DNA from: Denitrificimonas halotolerans
GTDB lineage: Bacteria; Pseudomonadota; Gammaproteobacteria; Pseudomonadales; Pseudomonadaceae
Length of the DNA: 64,000 bases
Assembly (NCBI RefSeq): GCF_034259425.1
Contig: NZ_JAXIVU010000004.1
Span: 1-64,000, forward strand
Direction of reading: 5' to 3'
Below are positions 24,493 through 33,341 of this stretch, in pieces (the stretch's first letter is position 1; every line of letters begins with the position of its first letter). The position numbers and the translations under genes were made by a program. The notes beneath the pieces were generated by a model. That model did not search any database and was not told the DNA's origin. It saw only the letters and a program-made list of their open reading frames with translations.

Positions 24493-25991
24493 ATCACTTG
24501 TTATTGGTTCCGGTACTGTTGCCGCTTATTTGTGGTGCGCTGTTAATGACGACGTCACGCAGTCCCATCAATCAAGTACGCTTAATCAGTTGCGGTAGTG
24601 TTCTTCTTCTCTTTCTTGCTGCACTGTATTTACTGACTCAAGCTGGAAGCGGTCAGATTCAAGTGTATGGTTTAGGTGATTGGCCGGCACCGTTTGGTAT
24701 CGTTTTAGTATTGGATCGTTTGAGTGCGCTGATGCTAATGGTGACAGCAGTGCTTGGGGTGTTTGTTACGCTTTACGCTATGCGAGGGGATGACCTACGT
24801 GGTGGTTACTTTCACGCTTTATTGCAGTTTCAATTGGCTGGAATTAATGGTGCATTTTTAACAGGTGATTTATTCAATCTCTTTGTTTTTTTTGAGATTT
24901 TGTTAATAGCATCCTACGCTTTATTGCTGCACGGATTAGGCGCTGCGCGTCTGCGTGCAGCTTTGCATTATGTGATTCTTAACTTGATCGGATCAAGTTT
25001 ATTCTTAATTTCTGCTGGCTTGTTTTATGGTATCGCTGGCACGCTTAATCTAGTTGACTTGGCGCGCTTTATTGCTCAAGCAGAAGGTGATCAGTTGTTC
25101 TTGTTGGAAGCTGCTGGCGCTTTGCTGATGATGGTGTTTGGCCTTAAAGCTGCATTTTTTCCATTGTATTTTTGGTTGCCTAGAGCGTATGCCCATGCAA
25201 CTGCACCTGTGGCAGCATTGTTTGCCATTATGACTAAAATCGGTCTATATGCGATTTTGCGTTTTAGCACCTTGGTGTTTGGTGTTTCAGCCGGTGGTGC
25301 GAGCGGTTTAGGTACTGGGGTGCTCTGGGTGCTAGCTTTAGTAACTGTAGTGTTATCGATTCTAGGTGCTTTTGCGGCCAATACGTTAACAAGCCTGTTG
25401 GCTTATTTAGTGCTTGTGTCTGTGGGTACCTTGCTGGCGGGAATAGCAATCGGCACAGAAGAAGCGATTACCGCTATATTGTATTACTTGTTACATAGTA
25501 CTTGGATCATTGCTGGGTTGTTTTTATTGGCAGATATCATTGCCAAGCAGCGTGGGGATTTAGCTACTGGTTTAAAAGTGGGGCCGCAATTATTAAACCC
25601 GCACCTGTTAGGAGGAACGTTTTTTGTGGCTGCAATTGCCGTAGCAGGCTTGCCGCCATTCTCTGGTTTCTTCGGCAAAGTGCTGTTGCTTCAGTCTGTA
25701 TCCGGTAGCGCCGCATGGCAGCTGTGGCCTGTGATTCTGATTTCCGGTTTAGTTGGAGTTGTTGGCTTAAGTCGAGCGGGTAGCATGATCTTTTGGCGCT
25801 CGAATAATACCCTAAGTGGTGCCGCACCTTTGGATAAGACAGCATATTTTTTCACAGTTTTATTGCTCTTGACTAGCCCTTTACTTGTGGTGTTTGCGCA
25901 GCCCGTAATTGCTTTTACCGAGGCTACAGCGCAGCAGATTATGGATGTGCCCAGCTATTTAAATGCCATGCAACTTAAGGAGGCACTATGA
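24489..25991 (+). CDS. mnhD: Cation/H+ antiporter subunit D
   Basis: A 500-residue NuoM/N-like antiporter subunit with about 14 helices. Typical are FNLFVFFEILLIASYALLLH, AAFFPLYFWLPRAYAHATAP with the lysine and proton-channel residues, and IIAGLFLLADIIAKQRGDLA. It acts in the inner-membrane antiporter complex that exchanges Na+ or K+ for protons. Its start overlaps mnhC and its stop overlaps mnhE by four bases each. Confidence 0.95.
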   Translation: MNHLLLVPVLLPLICGALLMTTSRSPINQVRLISCGSVLLLFLAALYLLTQAGSGQIQVYGLGDWPAPFGIVLVLDRLSALMLMVTAVLGVFVTLYAMRGDDLRGGYFHALLQFQLAGINGAFLTGDLFNLFVFFEILLIASYALLLHGLGAARLRAALHYVILNLIGSSLFLISAGLFYGIAGTLNLVDLARFIAQAEGDQLFLLEAAGALLMMVFGLKAAFFPLYFWLPRAYAHATAPVAALFAIMTKIGLYAILRFSTLVFGVSAGGASGLGTGVLWVLALVTVVLSILGAFAANTLTSLLAYLVLVSVGTLLAGIAIGTEEAITAILYYLLHSTWIIAGLFLLADIIAKQRGDLATGLKVGPQLLNPHLLGGTFFVAAIAVAGLPPFSGFFGKVLLLQSVSGSAAWQLWPVILISGLVGVVGLSRAGSMIFWRSNNTLSGAAPLDKTAYFFTVLLLLTSPLLVVFAQPVIAFTEATAQQIMDVPSYLNAMQLKEAL

Positions 25992-26491
25992 CACGTTCTA
26001 AATGGCTCGCGCATCCTGTAGGTAGTGTAGGCTTGTTGCTAGTTTGGTTATTGTTAGTGGATGACTTCAGTTCAGTAGGTCACTGGGTTTTAGGAGGATT
26101 TCTAGGGGTTTTAATTCCGCGTTTAACTGTGACCTGGTGGCCACGTTTACCGCATATTAATAGTTGGAAGCATGTGTTTGTTTTTACTCAGCATATGTTG
26201 GTTGATATTGTTGTGGCTAACTTTCAAGTGGCACGTTTGGCGGTGAGTCGAGTGAAAAACTTGCAACCACGGTGGGTCCAAGTACCTTATGAGCTAGAGG
26301 ATGATCTAGCCATTTATTTAATGGCCAGTGCGATTTCTTTAGCGCCAGGTACGGTGACAACTGGAGTTGACCGTGAGGCACGAATACTCACGGTGCACGC
26401 ATTACATAATGAAGATGAAGAGGCGCTTATTGCTGAAATTAAGCAGCGGTATGAGCAGCCACTTAAAGAGGTGTTTGCATGCTCAAAATAG
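25988..26491 (+). CDS. mnhE: Cation/H+ antiporter subunit E
   Basis: A 167-residue MnhE/MrpE protein with two to three N-terminal helices (VGLLLVWLLLVDDFSSVGHW) and a soluble C-terminal domain with LMASAISLAPGTVTTGVDRE, the conserved SxxPGT motif of the family. The last 13 bases overlap mnhF, which suggests tight coupling. Confidence 0.93.
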   Translation: MTRSKWLAHPVGSVGLLLVWLLLVDDFSSVGHWVLGGFLGVLIPRLTVTWWPRLPHINSWKHVFVFTQHMLVDIVVANFQVARLAVSRVKNLQPRWVQVPYELEDDLAIYLMASAISLAPGTVTTGVDREARILTVHALHNEDEEALIAEIKQRYEQPLKEVFACSK

Positions 26492-26748
26492 TTTTGTATT
26501 TAAGCATGCTGATGTTTGGCATCAGTTTGTTGCTTAATTTTGCTCGTTTATTGCGTGGGCCTGGTGCCGTAGACCGTATTTTAGCGTTAGATACGTTGTA
26601 TATTAATAGCCTTGCGTTACTGGTGATTTTTGGAGTTTTATTAAGCAGCCGTTTGTTTTTTGAAGCAGCCTTGTTGATTGCCTTGTTTGGTTTTTTCAGT
26701 ACTGTAGTGTTATGCAAATACTTATTGCGCGGCGATATTATTGAATAG
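26479..26748 (+). CDS. mnhF: Cation/H+ antiporter subunit F
   Basis: An 89-residue protein with three helices. LRGPGAVDRILALDTLYINS is the conserved MnhF/MrpF segment with the essential aspartate (DRILALD). It completes the small-subunit part of the complex. It begins inside the end of mnhE and is followed by mnhG after 14 bp. Confidence 0.93.
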   Translation: MLKIVLYLSMLMFGISLLLNFARLLRGPGAVDRILALDTLYINSLALLVIFGVLLSSRLFFEAALLIALFGFFSTVVLCKYLLRGDIIE

Positions 26749-26762
26749 GCAAAGGTGAATAA

Positions 26763-27077
26763 ATGGTTGTTTGGGTTGAATATACAGTGGCGTTTTTCCT
26801 TCTGGTTGGTAGTGCTTTTGCTCTGGTTGGTTCAATAGGGTTATACCGCTTTCCTGATTTCTATATGCGTTTACATGGGCCGGCAAAAGCAACAACCCTA
26901 GGTGTAGGCTGTGTACTGATTGCTTCCATTGTATATTTCAGTAGTCGTGATGAGGGCTTGCATGTTCACGAACTGTTGATTACTTTGTTTCTTATGTTAA
27001 GTGCGCCTGTCTCAGCCTATATGATGGCCAAGGCCGCAGTTCAGCAACAAGTTAAAACCTTTAATCGCAAAGATTAA
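26763..27077 (+). CDS. mnhG: Cation/H+ antiporter subunit G
   Basis: A 104-residue protein with three helices. SAFALVGSIGLYRFPDFYMR and LHGPAKATTLGVGCVLIAS are diagnostic for MnhG/MrpG. It is the last gene of the mnhABCDEFG operon, which supports pH and sodium tolerance. No strong terminator is seen right after the stop; a small GGGC/GCCC hairpin at about 27092-27105 lies there. Confidence 0.93.
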   Translation: MVVWVEYTVAFFLLVGSAFALVGSIGLYRFPDFYMRLHGPAKATTLGVGCVLIASIVYFSSRDEGLHVHELLITLFLMLSAPVSAYMMAKAAVQQQVKTFNRKD

Positions 27078-27229
27078 TTAAATGGTATTTAGGGCTGTTC
27101 GGCCCCACATCATCAAGTGTACTTTTAAGTGCATTATTCTTTAAGCAATATAATCTAGCTAACAATACGTTTGTTGGTTGTGATTGTATTGCTTTGCTTT
27201 TTTGATCCTTTATTTAAGAGGCATTTTAT

Positions 27230-28126
27230 ATGCATATATCAGGTCGCGGAGTGGCGATGTCTGTTTTCGCCTCGCTCATATTTGCAATTATTCCAGCTTA
27301 TGCTCTGTATTTAGCACCTTTAGATGGTGTGCAGGTATTTGCGCAGCGTGTTTTATGGTCATTGCCTGCAATTTTTATATTGTTGATTGTGGCAGGTCGA
27401 ATGGCTGCATTGAAAGAAGCAATGTTGCGTTTAATGCGTGAGCCAATACTTATATTGGCTATCTTTACCACTGCAGCACTGCTCGGTGTGCAATGGCTTA
27501 TTTTTGTCTGGGCACCGATTAATGAGCAAATGTTGGATTTAACCTTAGGTTATTTTTTAATGCCTTTGTCTTTAGTTTTAGTCGGGCGCATATTTTACAG
27601 TGAACATTTACGTAAGCTACAACGTATTGCAGTTTTATTTGCTGCTGTGGGTATTGCTCATGAGTTGTGGCGAGTGGGCAGTTTTTCTTGGGTGACGTTG
27701 CTCTGTGCGGTCGGGTATCCCCCTTATTTTATGTTGCGCCGCTGGATGGCTTTTGATTCTTTCAGTGGTTTGTTTTTAGAAATGCTTTTATTAGCGCCAG
27801 TCGCAATTTACTTGATTATCAACTATGCACCATTAGGGTCATTTTTGACTGCGCCGCATTTATGGTATTTGCTGCCAGGTTTAGGTGTGCTCAGTGCTTT
27901 GGCGTTTGCTGCTATGCTAGGTGCGAGTCATGCCTTGCCTTTAGGATTGATGGGTATCTTAAGTTATATAGAGCCTGTTTTGTTATTTTTCATGAGTGTG
28001 TTTTGGGCGGGAGAAATTGTTGAATCAGGGGAGTGGCTGACTTATATCCCGATTTGGTTTGCAGTACTTTTAGTGGTGTTTGATAGTGTGCGAGTACTGC
28101 TTAAGCAATCACGTCATGTAAACTGA
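27230..28126 (+). CDS. rarD: EamA-family transporter RarD
   Basis: A 298-residue protein with ten predicted helices of the drug/metabolite transporter superfamily. The start MHISGRGVAMSVFASLIFAI, the segment VQVFAQRVLWSLPAIFILLI, and LGVQWLIFVWAPINEQMLDL with the ALPLGLMGILSYIEP block near the end are typical of RarD. Its substrate is not known. AAGAGG lies upstream of the ATG. It is a single gene between the antiporter operon and the helicase. Confidence 0.9.
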   Translation: MHISGRGVAMSVFASLIFAIIPAYALYLAPLDGVQVFAQRVLWSLPAIFILLIVAGRMAALKEAMLRLMREPILILAIFTTAALLGVQWLIFVWAPINEQMLDLTLGYFLMPLSLVLVGRIFYSEHLRKLQRIAVLFAAVGIAHELWRVGSFSWVTLLCAVGYPPYFMLRRWMAFDSFSGLFLEMLLLAPVAIYLIINYAPLGSFLTAPHLWYLLPGLGVLSALAFAAMLGASHALPLGLMGILSYIEPVLLFFMSVFWAGEIVESGEWLTYIPIWFAVLLVVFDSVRVLLKQSRHVN

Positions 28127-28202
28127 CGTACAATAGTTGTCAATTGGCCTTGAGCGTGTGCAAGGGGCATTATTTATATGATCAAAGATCTTGAGGTATA
28201 CC

Positions 28203-29519
28203 GTGTTTTCTAAACTTGCCTTGCATGAACGTCTATTAAGAGCCTTGGCTGAACTTAACTTTACTGAGCCAACCCCGGTTCAAGTGGAGGCTATTCCAGC
28301 GGCGCTGGAAGGACGAGACTTGCGTGTGATTGCACGTACAGGCAGCGGTAAAACAGCTGCCTTTGTTTTGCCTTTATTGCATCGTTTTATTGGTGAAGCG
28401 CAACCTAGGGTGGCCATCCGTTCGTTGATCTTACTGCCAACGCGTGAACTAGCACGTCAAACTTTAGCAGAGGTTGAACGCTTCTCGCGTTATACTTTTA
28501 TACAGTCTGGCATGATTACTGGAGGTGAGGATTTTAAAGAACAGGGTGCTTTATTGCGTAAGGATCCAGATATTTTAATCGCCACCCCAGGCCGTCTAAT
28601 TGAGCATTTAAATGCGGGACATTTAAAGCTAGATCAAGTAGAGGTGTTGGTGCTGGATGAAGCGGATCGTATGTTGGATATGGGGTTTGCTGAAGACATG
28701 GAACGACTGGTTGCTGAATGCTCCGCACGTCAGCAAACCTTATTGTTCTCGGCTACAACCGGTGGTAATGCATTACGGGAAATAGTGAATACGGTGCTGG
28801 ATAATCCCTTGCACTTAATGATTAACCAAGTTGCGGAAATGAATGAAAGTACGCGTCAACAAATTATTACCGCTGATGATATCGCTCATAAGGAGCGTTT
28901 AACACACTGGTTGCTGACTCATGAGCCTTTCCGTAAAGCTTTAGTGTTTACTAATACACGAGCGCAAGCGGATCGTTTATATGGACGTCTTGTTGCGCAA
29001 GAGATTAATGCCTTTGTATTGCATGGTGATAAGGATCAAAAAGACCGTAAGCGTGCTTTGGAATTGTTTAGTCAAGGCAGTTCACGAGTGCTGGTTGCTA
29101 CTGATGTGGCTGCGCGCGGTCTAGATATTGAAGGTCTTGATCTAGTGATTAACTTTGATATGCCACGCTCCGGTGATGAGTACTTACACCGTATTGGTCG
29201 TACAGGACGTGCAGGTGAAGAAGGTTTGGCTATCAGTTTAATTTGTCACAATGACTGGAATTTGATGTCCAGTGTTGAACGTTATTTAAAGCAGACCTTC
29301 GAGCGTCGTGTGATTAAAGCGCTAAAAGGTACTTACCAGGGGCCGAAAAATGTTAAAGCTTCTGGTAAGGCTGTAGGAGTGAAAAAGAAGAAATCAGCTC
29401 TGAAAAAAGGTGCTGTAAAAGGGAGTAAGAAGCCAGCTAAGAGGCCGGCAAAACGTCAGCAGCCAGAAGGTGCTTTTGTAGTGAGTAGTGATGGTCATGC
29501 TCCGCTTCGCAAAAAATAA
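28203..29519 (+). CDS. DEAD-box ATP-dependent RNA helicase
   Basis: A 438-residue helicase. It has the Q motif (LNFTEPTPVQVEAIP), Walker A ARTGSGKT at 44-51, the DEAD box VLDEADRMLDMGF near 150, SAT in LLFSATTGG near 180, and HRIGRTGRAG near 330 with the ARGLDI block before it. The last 60 residues are rich in lysine and proline, an RNA-binding tail. It is close to the SrmB/RhlE type and could act in ribosome assembly or RNA decay. GTG 28203 is chosen as start because GAGG lies 8 bases upstream. Confidence 0.92.
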   Translation: MFSKLALHERLLRALAELNFTEPTPVQVEAIPAALEGRDLRVIARTGSGKTAAFVLPLLHRFIGEAQPRVAIRSLILLPTRELARQTLAEVERFSRYTFIQSGMITGGEDFKEQGALLRKDPDILIATPGRLIEHLNAGHLKLDQVEVLVLDEADRMLDMGFAEDMERLVAECSARQQTLLFSATTGGNALREIVNTVLDNPLHLMINQVAEMNESTRQQIITADDIAHKERLTHWLLTHEPFRKALVFTNTRAQADRLYGRLVAQEINAFVLHGDKDQKDRKRALELFSQGSSRVLVATDVAARGLDIEGLDLVINFDMPRSGDEYLHRIGRTGRAGEEGLAISLICHNDWNLMSSVERYLKQTFERRVIKALKGTYQGPKNVKASGKAVGVKKKKSALKKGAVKGSKKPAKRPAKRQQPEGAFVVSSDGHAPLRKK

Positions 29520-29554
29520 TGATGTTGCTTCAATGATAGCTTTTGGGGGTGTCA

Positions 29555-30238
29555 ATGTCACAAGCTCAAGTGCATAAGTTTATTAATCAGCAAGCCTGTA
29601 ATGAGGCGCTGACACAAGAGTTGGCATCTTGCATAATGCAGGCTTTTACGACGCAAGCCAAGGTAAGTGTCATACTCCCAGGTGGCAGTACTCCTGGAGG
29701 TCTGTTGCAGTTGCTCAGTCAAGAGGATATGCGGTGGTCGGATTTGCAGGTCAGTCCAACTGATGAGCGCTGGGTAGCGGCAGATAGCGAGTACAGTAAC
29801 TCGAAAATGTTAGCGCAAGCTTTGCCGCAGGCGCAGCTACTTGATCCACGTTTAGCAGATAGTGCAGAGGCCTCCAGCGTAGCTTGGGCAGCAGTCATGC
29901 AGAAGCATCTTCCTGTCGCTGCAACTTTGCTTGGAATGGGTGGGGATGGCCATATCGCTTCATTGTTTCCTGGTATGCCAGGGTTAGCAACTGCTTTGCA
30001 GCTGTGTGAAGAGCCATCGGCTTTGGTAGGGCTTGCACCGGATGAACCTGAAGTGCGTTTGTCATTAAACCTTTCGATGTTATGTGCAACACAGTGGCTA
30101 GGCTTATTAGTTTTTGGCGAAGAGAAATGGCAAATGCTCGAACGAGTACTGGCCCATGATCCAACCACTCAAGCATTACCCATTTATCAGCTCCTTTGGC
30201 ATGCACCACAGCCTATACATATTTATTGGGCGCCTTAA
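29555..30238 (+). CDS. pgl: 6-phosphogluconolactonase
   Basis: A 227-residue enzyme that hydrolyses 6-phosphogluconolactone to 6-phosphogluconate. VILPGGSTPGGLLQLLSQED holds the phosphate-binding loop, and SPTDERWVAADSEYSNSKM and LLGMGGDGHIASLFPG are the family signatures. It starts the pgl-edd-eda group, about 50 bp ahead of edd. ATG 29555 with GGGGG upstream is chosen. Neither zwf nor hexR, its usual neighbours in Pseudomonas, is found here. Confidence 0.93.
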   Translation: MSQAQVHKFINQQACNEALTQELASCIMQAFTTQAKVSVILPGGSTPGGLLQLLSQEDMRWSDLQVSPTDERWVAADSEYSNSKMLAQALPQAQLLDPRLADSAEASSVAWAAVMQKHLPVAATLLGMGGDGHIASLFPGMPGLATALQLCEEPSALVGLAPDEPEVRLSLNLSMLCATQWLGLLVFGEEKWQMLERVLAHDPTTQALPIYQLLWHAPQPIHIYWAP

Positions 30239-30291
30239 AAGCTTGAGCCTTGAGCACTGTTTTATGCAGTATACGAAAAAAGGAAAATGCC

Positions 30292-32103
30292 ATGTTAAAC
30301 CCAGTTGTTGAGCGTATAACTCAGGCGCTTGAGGAGCGTTCGAAGCAGCGCCGTGACGCTTATTTAAGTACGCTTATGCAAGCTGCAGAGCAGGGGCGTA
30401 ACACTGCGCATGGTTGCTCTAATTTGGCTCATGTGATGGCCGCTCAAAGTGATGAACAACGTCTTATTATGCGGCAGGGTGGAGCTGCGCATATTGCCAT
30501 TATTTCTAGTTATAATGATATGTTGTCTGCTCATGCGCCCTTAAAAGACTACCCTGATCAGCTTAAGGCGGCGCTTTACCGTTACGGTGCCAGCGCACAG
30601 TTTGCGAGCGGTGTACCAGCAATGTGCGATGGTGTGACCCAGGGCACTGCGGGGATGCAGCTCTCGTTATTTTCTCGAGATTTAATTGCTCAAGCCACTG
30701 CTGTTGGGTTGAGTCATGCTGTGTTTGATGGCGCATTGTATTTAGGCGTTTGTGACAAGATCGTACCGGGGTTGTTGATTGGCGCATTGCATTTTGGTCA
30801 TTTGCCTGCTGTTTTTGTGCCCGCAGGACCGATGCGTTCAGGGTTGTCAAATCCAGAAAAAGCTGCTGTTCGCGAACGTTATGCCGCAGGCAACGCCACG
30901 CGTGATGAGCTACTGGAAGCAGAGTTAGCCGCTTATCATGAGCCAGGAACATGTACTTTCTATGGCACAGCCAATACCAATCAACTGTTAATGGAAGCAT
31001 TAGGATTGCATGTGCCAGGCAGTGCTTTTGTTTCACCAGGATCGAAATTGCGTCATGCCTTAACTGATGAAGCAGCGCGCTTACTAATAGAGAACACCAC
31101 GCAAGGTGGGCATTATTTACCCTTAGGTGAACAGATCAATGCTAAGGCACTTATTAATGGTGCTGTGGCGATATTATCGAGTGGCGGCTCTACGAATCAT
31201 ACTTTGCACTTGCCGGCTATTGCTCGTGCTGCGGGCTATGAATTGCTGTGGGAAGATTTGGCAGCCTTATCGAAAGTAGTGCCTTTATTAGCTCATGTGT
31301 ATCCCAGTGGTGTCGCTGATGTAAACCAGTTTCACGCAGCGGGAGGTGTGGGGTGGTTGTTTGCACAGCTGTTAGACGCAGGGCTTATGCATTCTGATGT
31401 GTATACCATTGCAGGCAGAGGTTTAGACAGGTACACCCGTGAACCTTATCTGCAAACTGGTCGTTTGTGTTGGCGAAATATTGCTATAAGTCCGTTGGAA
31501 AAAGATATTTTGCGACCTGTTATAGCACCTTTTGCCACTCACAGCGGTTTGCATATGGTTACAGGTAATCTCGGTCGCGCAGTGATAAAAACCTCGGCAG
31601 TGCAAGAGCGATATTGGTCTATAAAAGCACCTGCACGGGTGTTTGACTGCGAAGCTGATGCGCTTGAGGCTTATGATAAAGGGCGCTTAAACGGTGATTT
31701 AATTATGGTGGTTCGTTTTCAAGGGCCAGCAGCCAATGGTATGCCGGAGCTGCATAAATTGATGCCTATCTTAGCGAATTTACAAGCTAAGGGGCAGAAA
31801 GTTGCCTTGGTCACTGATGGCCGTTTATCAGGAGCTTCGGGTAAAGTGTTGGCTGCAATCCATTTGACTCCAGAAGCAGCGAAAGGTGGGCCTCTGAGTC
31901 GAGTGCAAGATGGAGATATACTTGAGATTGATGCTAAACATGACTGTTTACAGTTGCATCTTGCAGAGCAAGAGTTCGCCCAACGCCCTACAGTACAGGC
32001 GCCAAGGAATGCAACTGCAGGGTATGGTTTGCAGTTATTTGCTGCACAACGTCGATCGGTTGGCCCTGCTGATCAAGGTGCCAGCTTTTTAATAGAGGAC
32101 TGA
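30292..32103 (+). CDS. edd: Phosphogluconate dehydratase
   Basis: A 603-residue Fe-S dehydratase of the IlvD/Edd family that makes KDPG from 6-phosphogluconate. SSYNDMLSAHAPLKDYPDQL, GVPAMCDGVTQGTAGMQLSL (with a cluster cysteine), and GTCTFYGTANTNQLLMEALG with a second cysteine are classic Edd blocks; DGRLSGASGKVLAAIH lies near the C-terminus. ATG 30292 follows AAAAGGAAAA and is preferred over the upstream ATG at 30250. With eda it forms the Entner-Doudoroff pathway. Confidence 0.95.
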   Translation: MLNPVVERITQALEERSKQRRDAYLSTLMQAAEQGRNTAHGCSNLAHVMAAQSDEQRLIMRQGGAAHIAIISSYNDMLSAHAPLKDYPDQLKAALYRYGASAQFASGVPAMCDGVTQGTAGMQLSLFSRDLIAQATAVGLSHAVFDGALYLGVCDKIVPGLLIGALHFGHLPAVFVPAGPMRSGLSNPEKAAVRERYAAGNATRDELLEAELAAYHEPGTCTFYGTANTNQLLMEALGLHVPGSAFVSPGSKLRHALTDEAARLLIENTTQGGHYLPLGEQINAKALINGAVAILSSGGSTNHTLHLPAIARAAGYELLWEDLAALSKVVPLLAHVYPSGVADVNQFHAAGGVGWLFAQLLDAGLMHSDVYTIAGRGLDRYTREPYLQTGRLCWRNIAISPLEKDILRPVIAPFATHSGLHMVTGNLGRAVIKTSAVQERYWSIKAPARVFDCEADALEAYDKGRLNGDLIMVVRFQGPAANGMPELHKLMPILANLQAKGQKVALVTDGRLSGASGKVLAAIHLTPEAAKGGPLSRVQDGDILEIDAKHDCLQLHLAEQEFAQRPTVQAPRNATAGYGLQLFAAQRRSVGPADQGASFLIED

Positions 32104-32107
32104 ATTC

Positions 32108-32755
32108 ATGCTAACGATGGAACATATTTTGCGTCGTGCTTATCCGGTCTTGCCGGTTTTAGTGATTGATGACGTTGAGCGTGCAGTAGGGTTAGCGCAG
32201 GCGCTGCATGATGGTGGCTTAAATGTCATTGAGGTGACTTTACGCACTCCTCAAGCTTTAGAAGCGATTCAGGTTATTCGCCAAGAAGTGCCAGACTTAA
32301 TCGTTGGAGTGGGTACTGTAATTCGTGCAGAACAATTTGCTCAAGCCATTGATGCAGGAGCGCAGTTTGCAGTCAGCCCTGGCTTTACTGAGCGCTTGAC
32401 ACAAGCTGCCCAAGAAACTGAATTGCCATACTTGCCAGCGGTTATGACTCCTTCAGAAGTGTTGCAAGCATTAGAGTACGGCTATCGTTCTTTAAAGTTA
32501 TTTCCTGCAAACGCGGGATCTAGCGTACGTTTGCTTAATAGTTTTAAGGGGCCGTTTACTGGTATCAGTTTCTGTCCAACAGGTGGGATTACGCGTGATA
32601 ATTTATTAAGCTATTTAAGTTTACCTAATGTTGCCTGTTGTGGTGGGACTTGGGTAGCACCGGCGAGCTTAGTACAGGCCCAAGCTTGGGATCAGATTAC
32701 CCAGTTGGCTCGAGAAGCTTGCGCGATGGCAGGGCATTTGGAGGTGTTTACATGA
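32108..32755 (+). CDS. eda: KDPG aldolase
   Basis: A 215-residue class I aldolase that splits 2-keto-3-deoxy-6-phosphogluconate into pyruvate and glyceraldehyde 3-phosphate. The catalytic glutamate is in LNVIEVTLRTP and the Schiff-base lysine is K130 in SLKLFPANAG; GVGTVIRAEQ and FCPTGGITRDN bind the phosphate. It is 4 bp downstream of edd and overlaps the thioesterase start, so pgl, edd, eda and the thioesterase look like one unit. Confidence 0.95.
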   Translation: MLTMEHILRRAYPVLPVLVIDDVERAVGLAQALHDGGLNVIEVTLRTPQALEAIQVIRQEVPDLIVGVGTVIRAEQFAQAIDAGAQFAVSPGFTERLTQAAQETELPYLPAVMTPSEVLQALEYGYRSLKLFPANAGSSVRLLNSFKGPFTGISFCPTGGITRDNLLSYLSLPNVACCGGTWVAPASLVQAQAWDQITQLAREACAMAGHLEVFT

Positions 32756-33207
32756 GGTGGGATTATCCCAATCCTTTTATCTTGCCAATTTGCGCTAGTG
32801 CTGCAGAAATTGATGAATTTGACCATGTGAATAATGCCGTTTATGTTCAATGGATGGAGGAGTGTGCTTGGCAGCACTCCATTGAGCTAGGACTCGGTTT
32901 TGCAGAGTATCAAGCGTTAGATCGGGGTATGGCGATTTTGCGCCATGAGATTGATTACTTAGCCAGTGCGTACGAAGGGGAGCAAATGGAAATGGCAACT
33001 TGGGTCGCTTACTCCGATCAACGTTTGAAAATGGATCGTTATTTTCAGTTACGACGTGTGGCGGATGGCCAGACGTTACTGCGAGCGAAAACTACTTTTG
33101 TTTGTATAGAGTTATCCAGTGGTCGGCCCAAACGTATGCCGCCGGCGTTTGTGCAAGGTTATGGCGCTGCTATGTTGCCGGAGCATGCGCGCCCAACAAC
33201 AGTTTGA
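32752..33207 (+). CDS. Acyl-CoA thioesterase, hot-dog fold (YbgC/FadM-like)
   Basis: A 151-residue 4HBT-type thioesterase. EIDEFDHVNNAVYVQWMEEC carries the conserved D-x-x-x-H-V-N-N with the catalytic aspartate, and ILRHEIDYLASAYEGEQMEM follows in the usual place. Its substrate is a CoA thioester that cannot be named. The ATG overlaps the stop of eda (ATGA), so it is translated with the Entner-Doudoroff genes. Confidence 0.85.
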   Translation: MRWDYPNPFILPICASAAEIDEFDHVNNAVYVQWMEECAWQHSIELGLGFAEYQALDRGMAILRHEIDYLASAYEGEQMEMATWVAYSDQRLKMDRYFQLRRVADGQTLLRAKTTFVCIELSSGRPKRMPPAFVQGYGAAMLPEHARPTTV

Positions 33208-33341
33208 ATGCAAGTCTTCTGTTTCTATCAAAACCAGGTTCAGTGTAATGTCTCAGCAGCTAGAGCGGGCTGGCTCTATCGAGTTGAATATTTAAGCCTT
33301 TAGTACGTGTGTTACGTGCTGATTTATGTGAGTTATATATT

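Noticed and set aside
21299..27077. NADH dehydrogenase (nuo) genes
   Set aside because: NuoL-, NuoK- and NuoM-like subunits are present, but with E, F and G subunits and the fused A/B protein, which identify the Mrp/Mnh antiporter.
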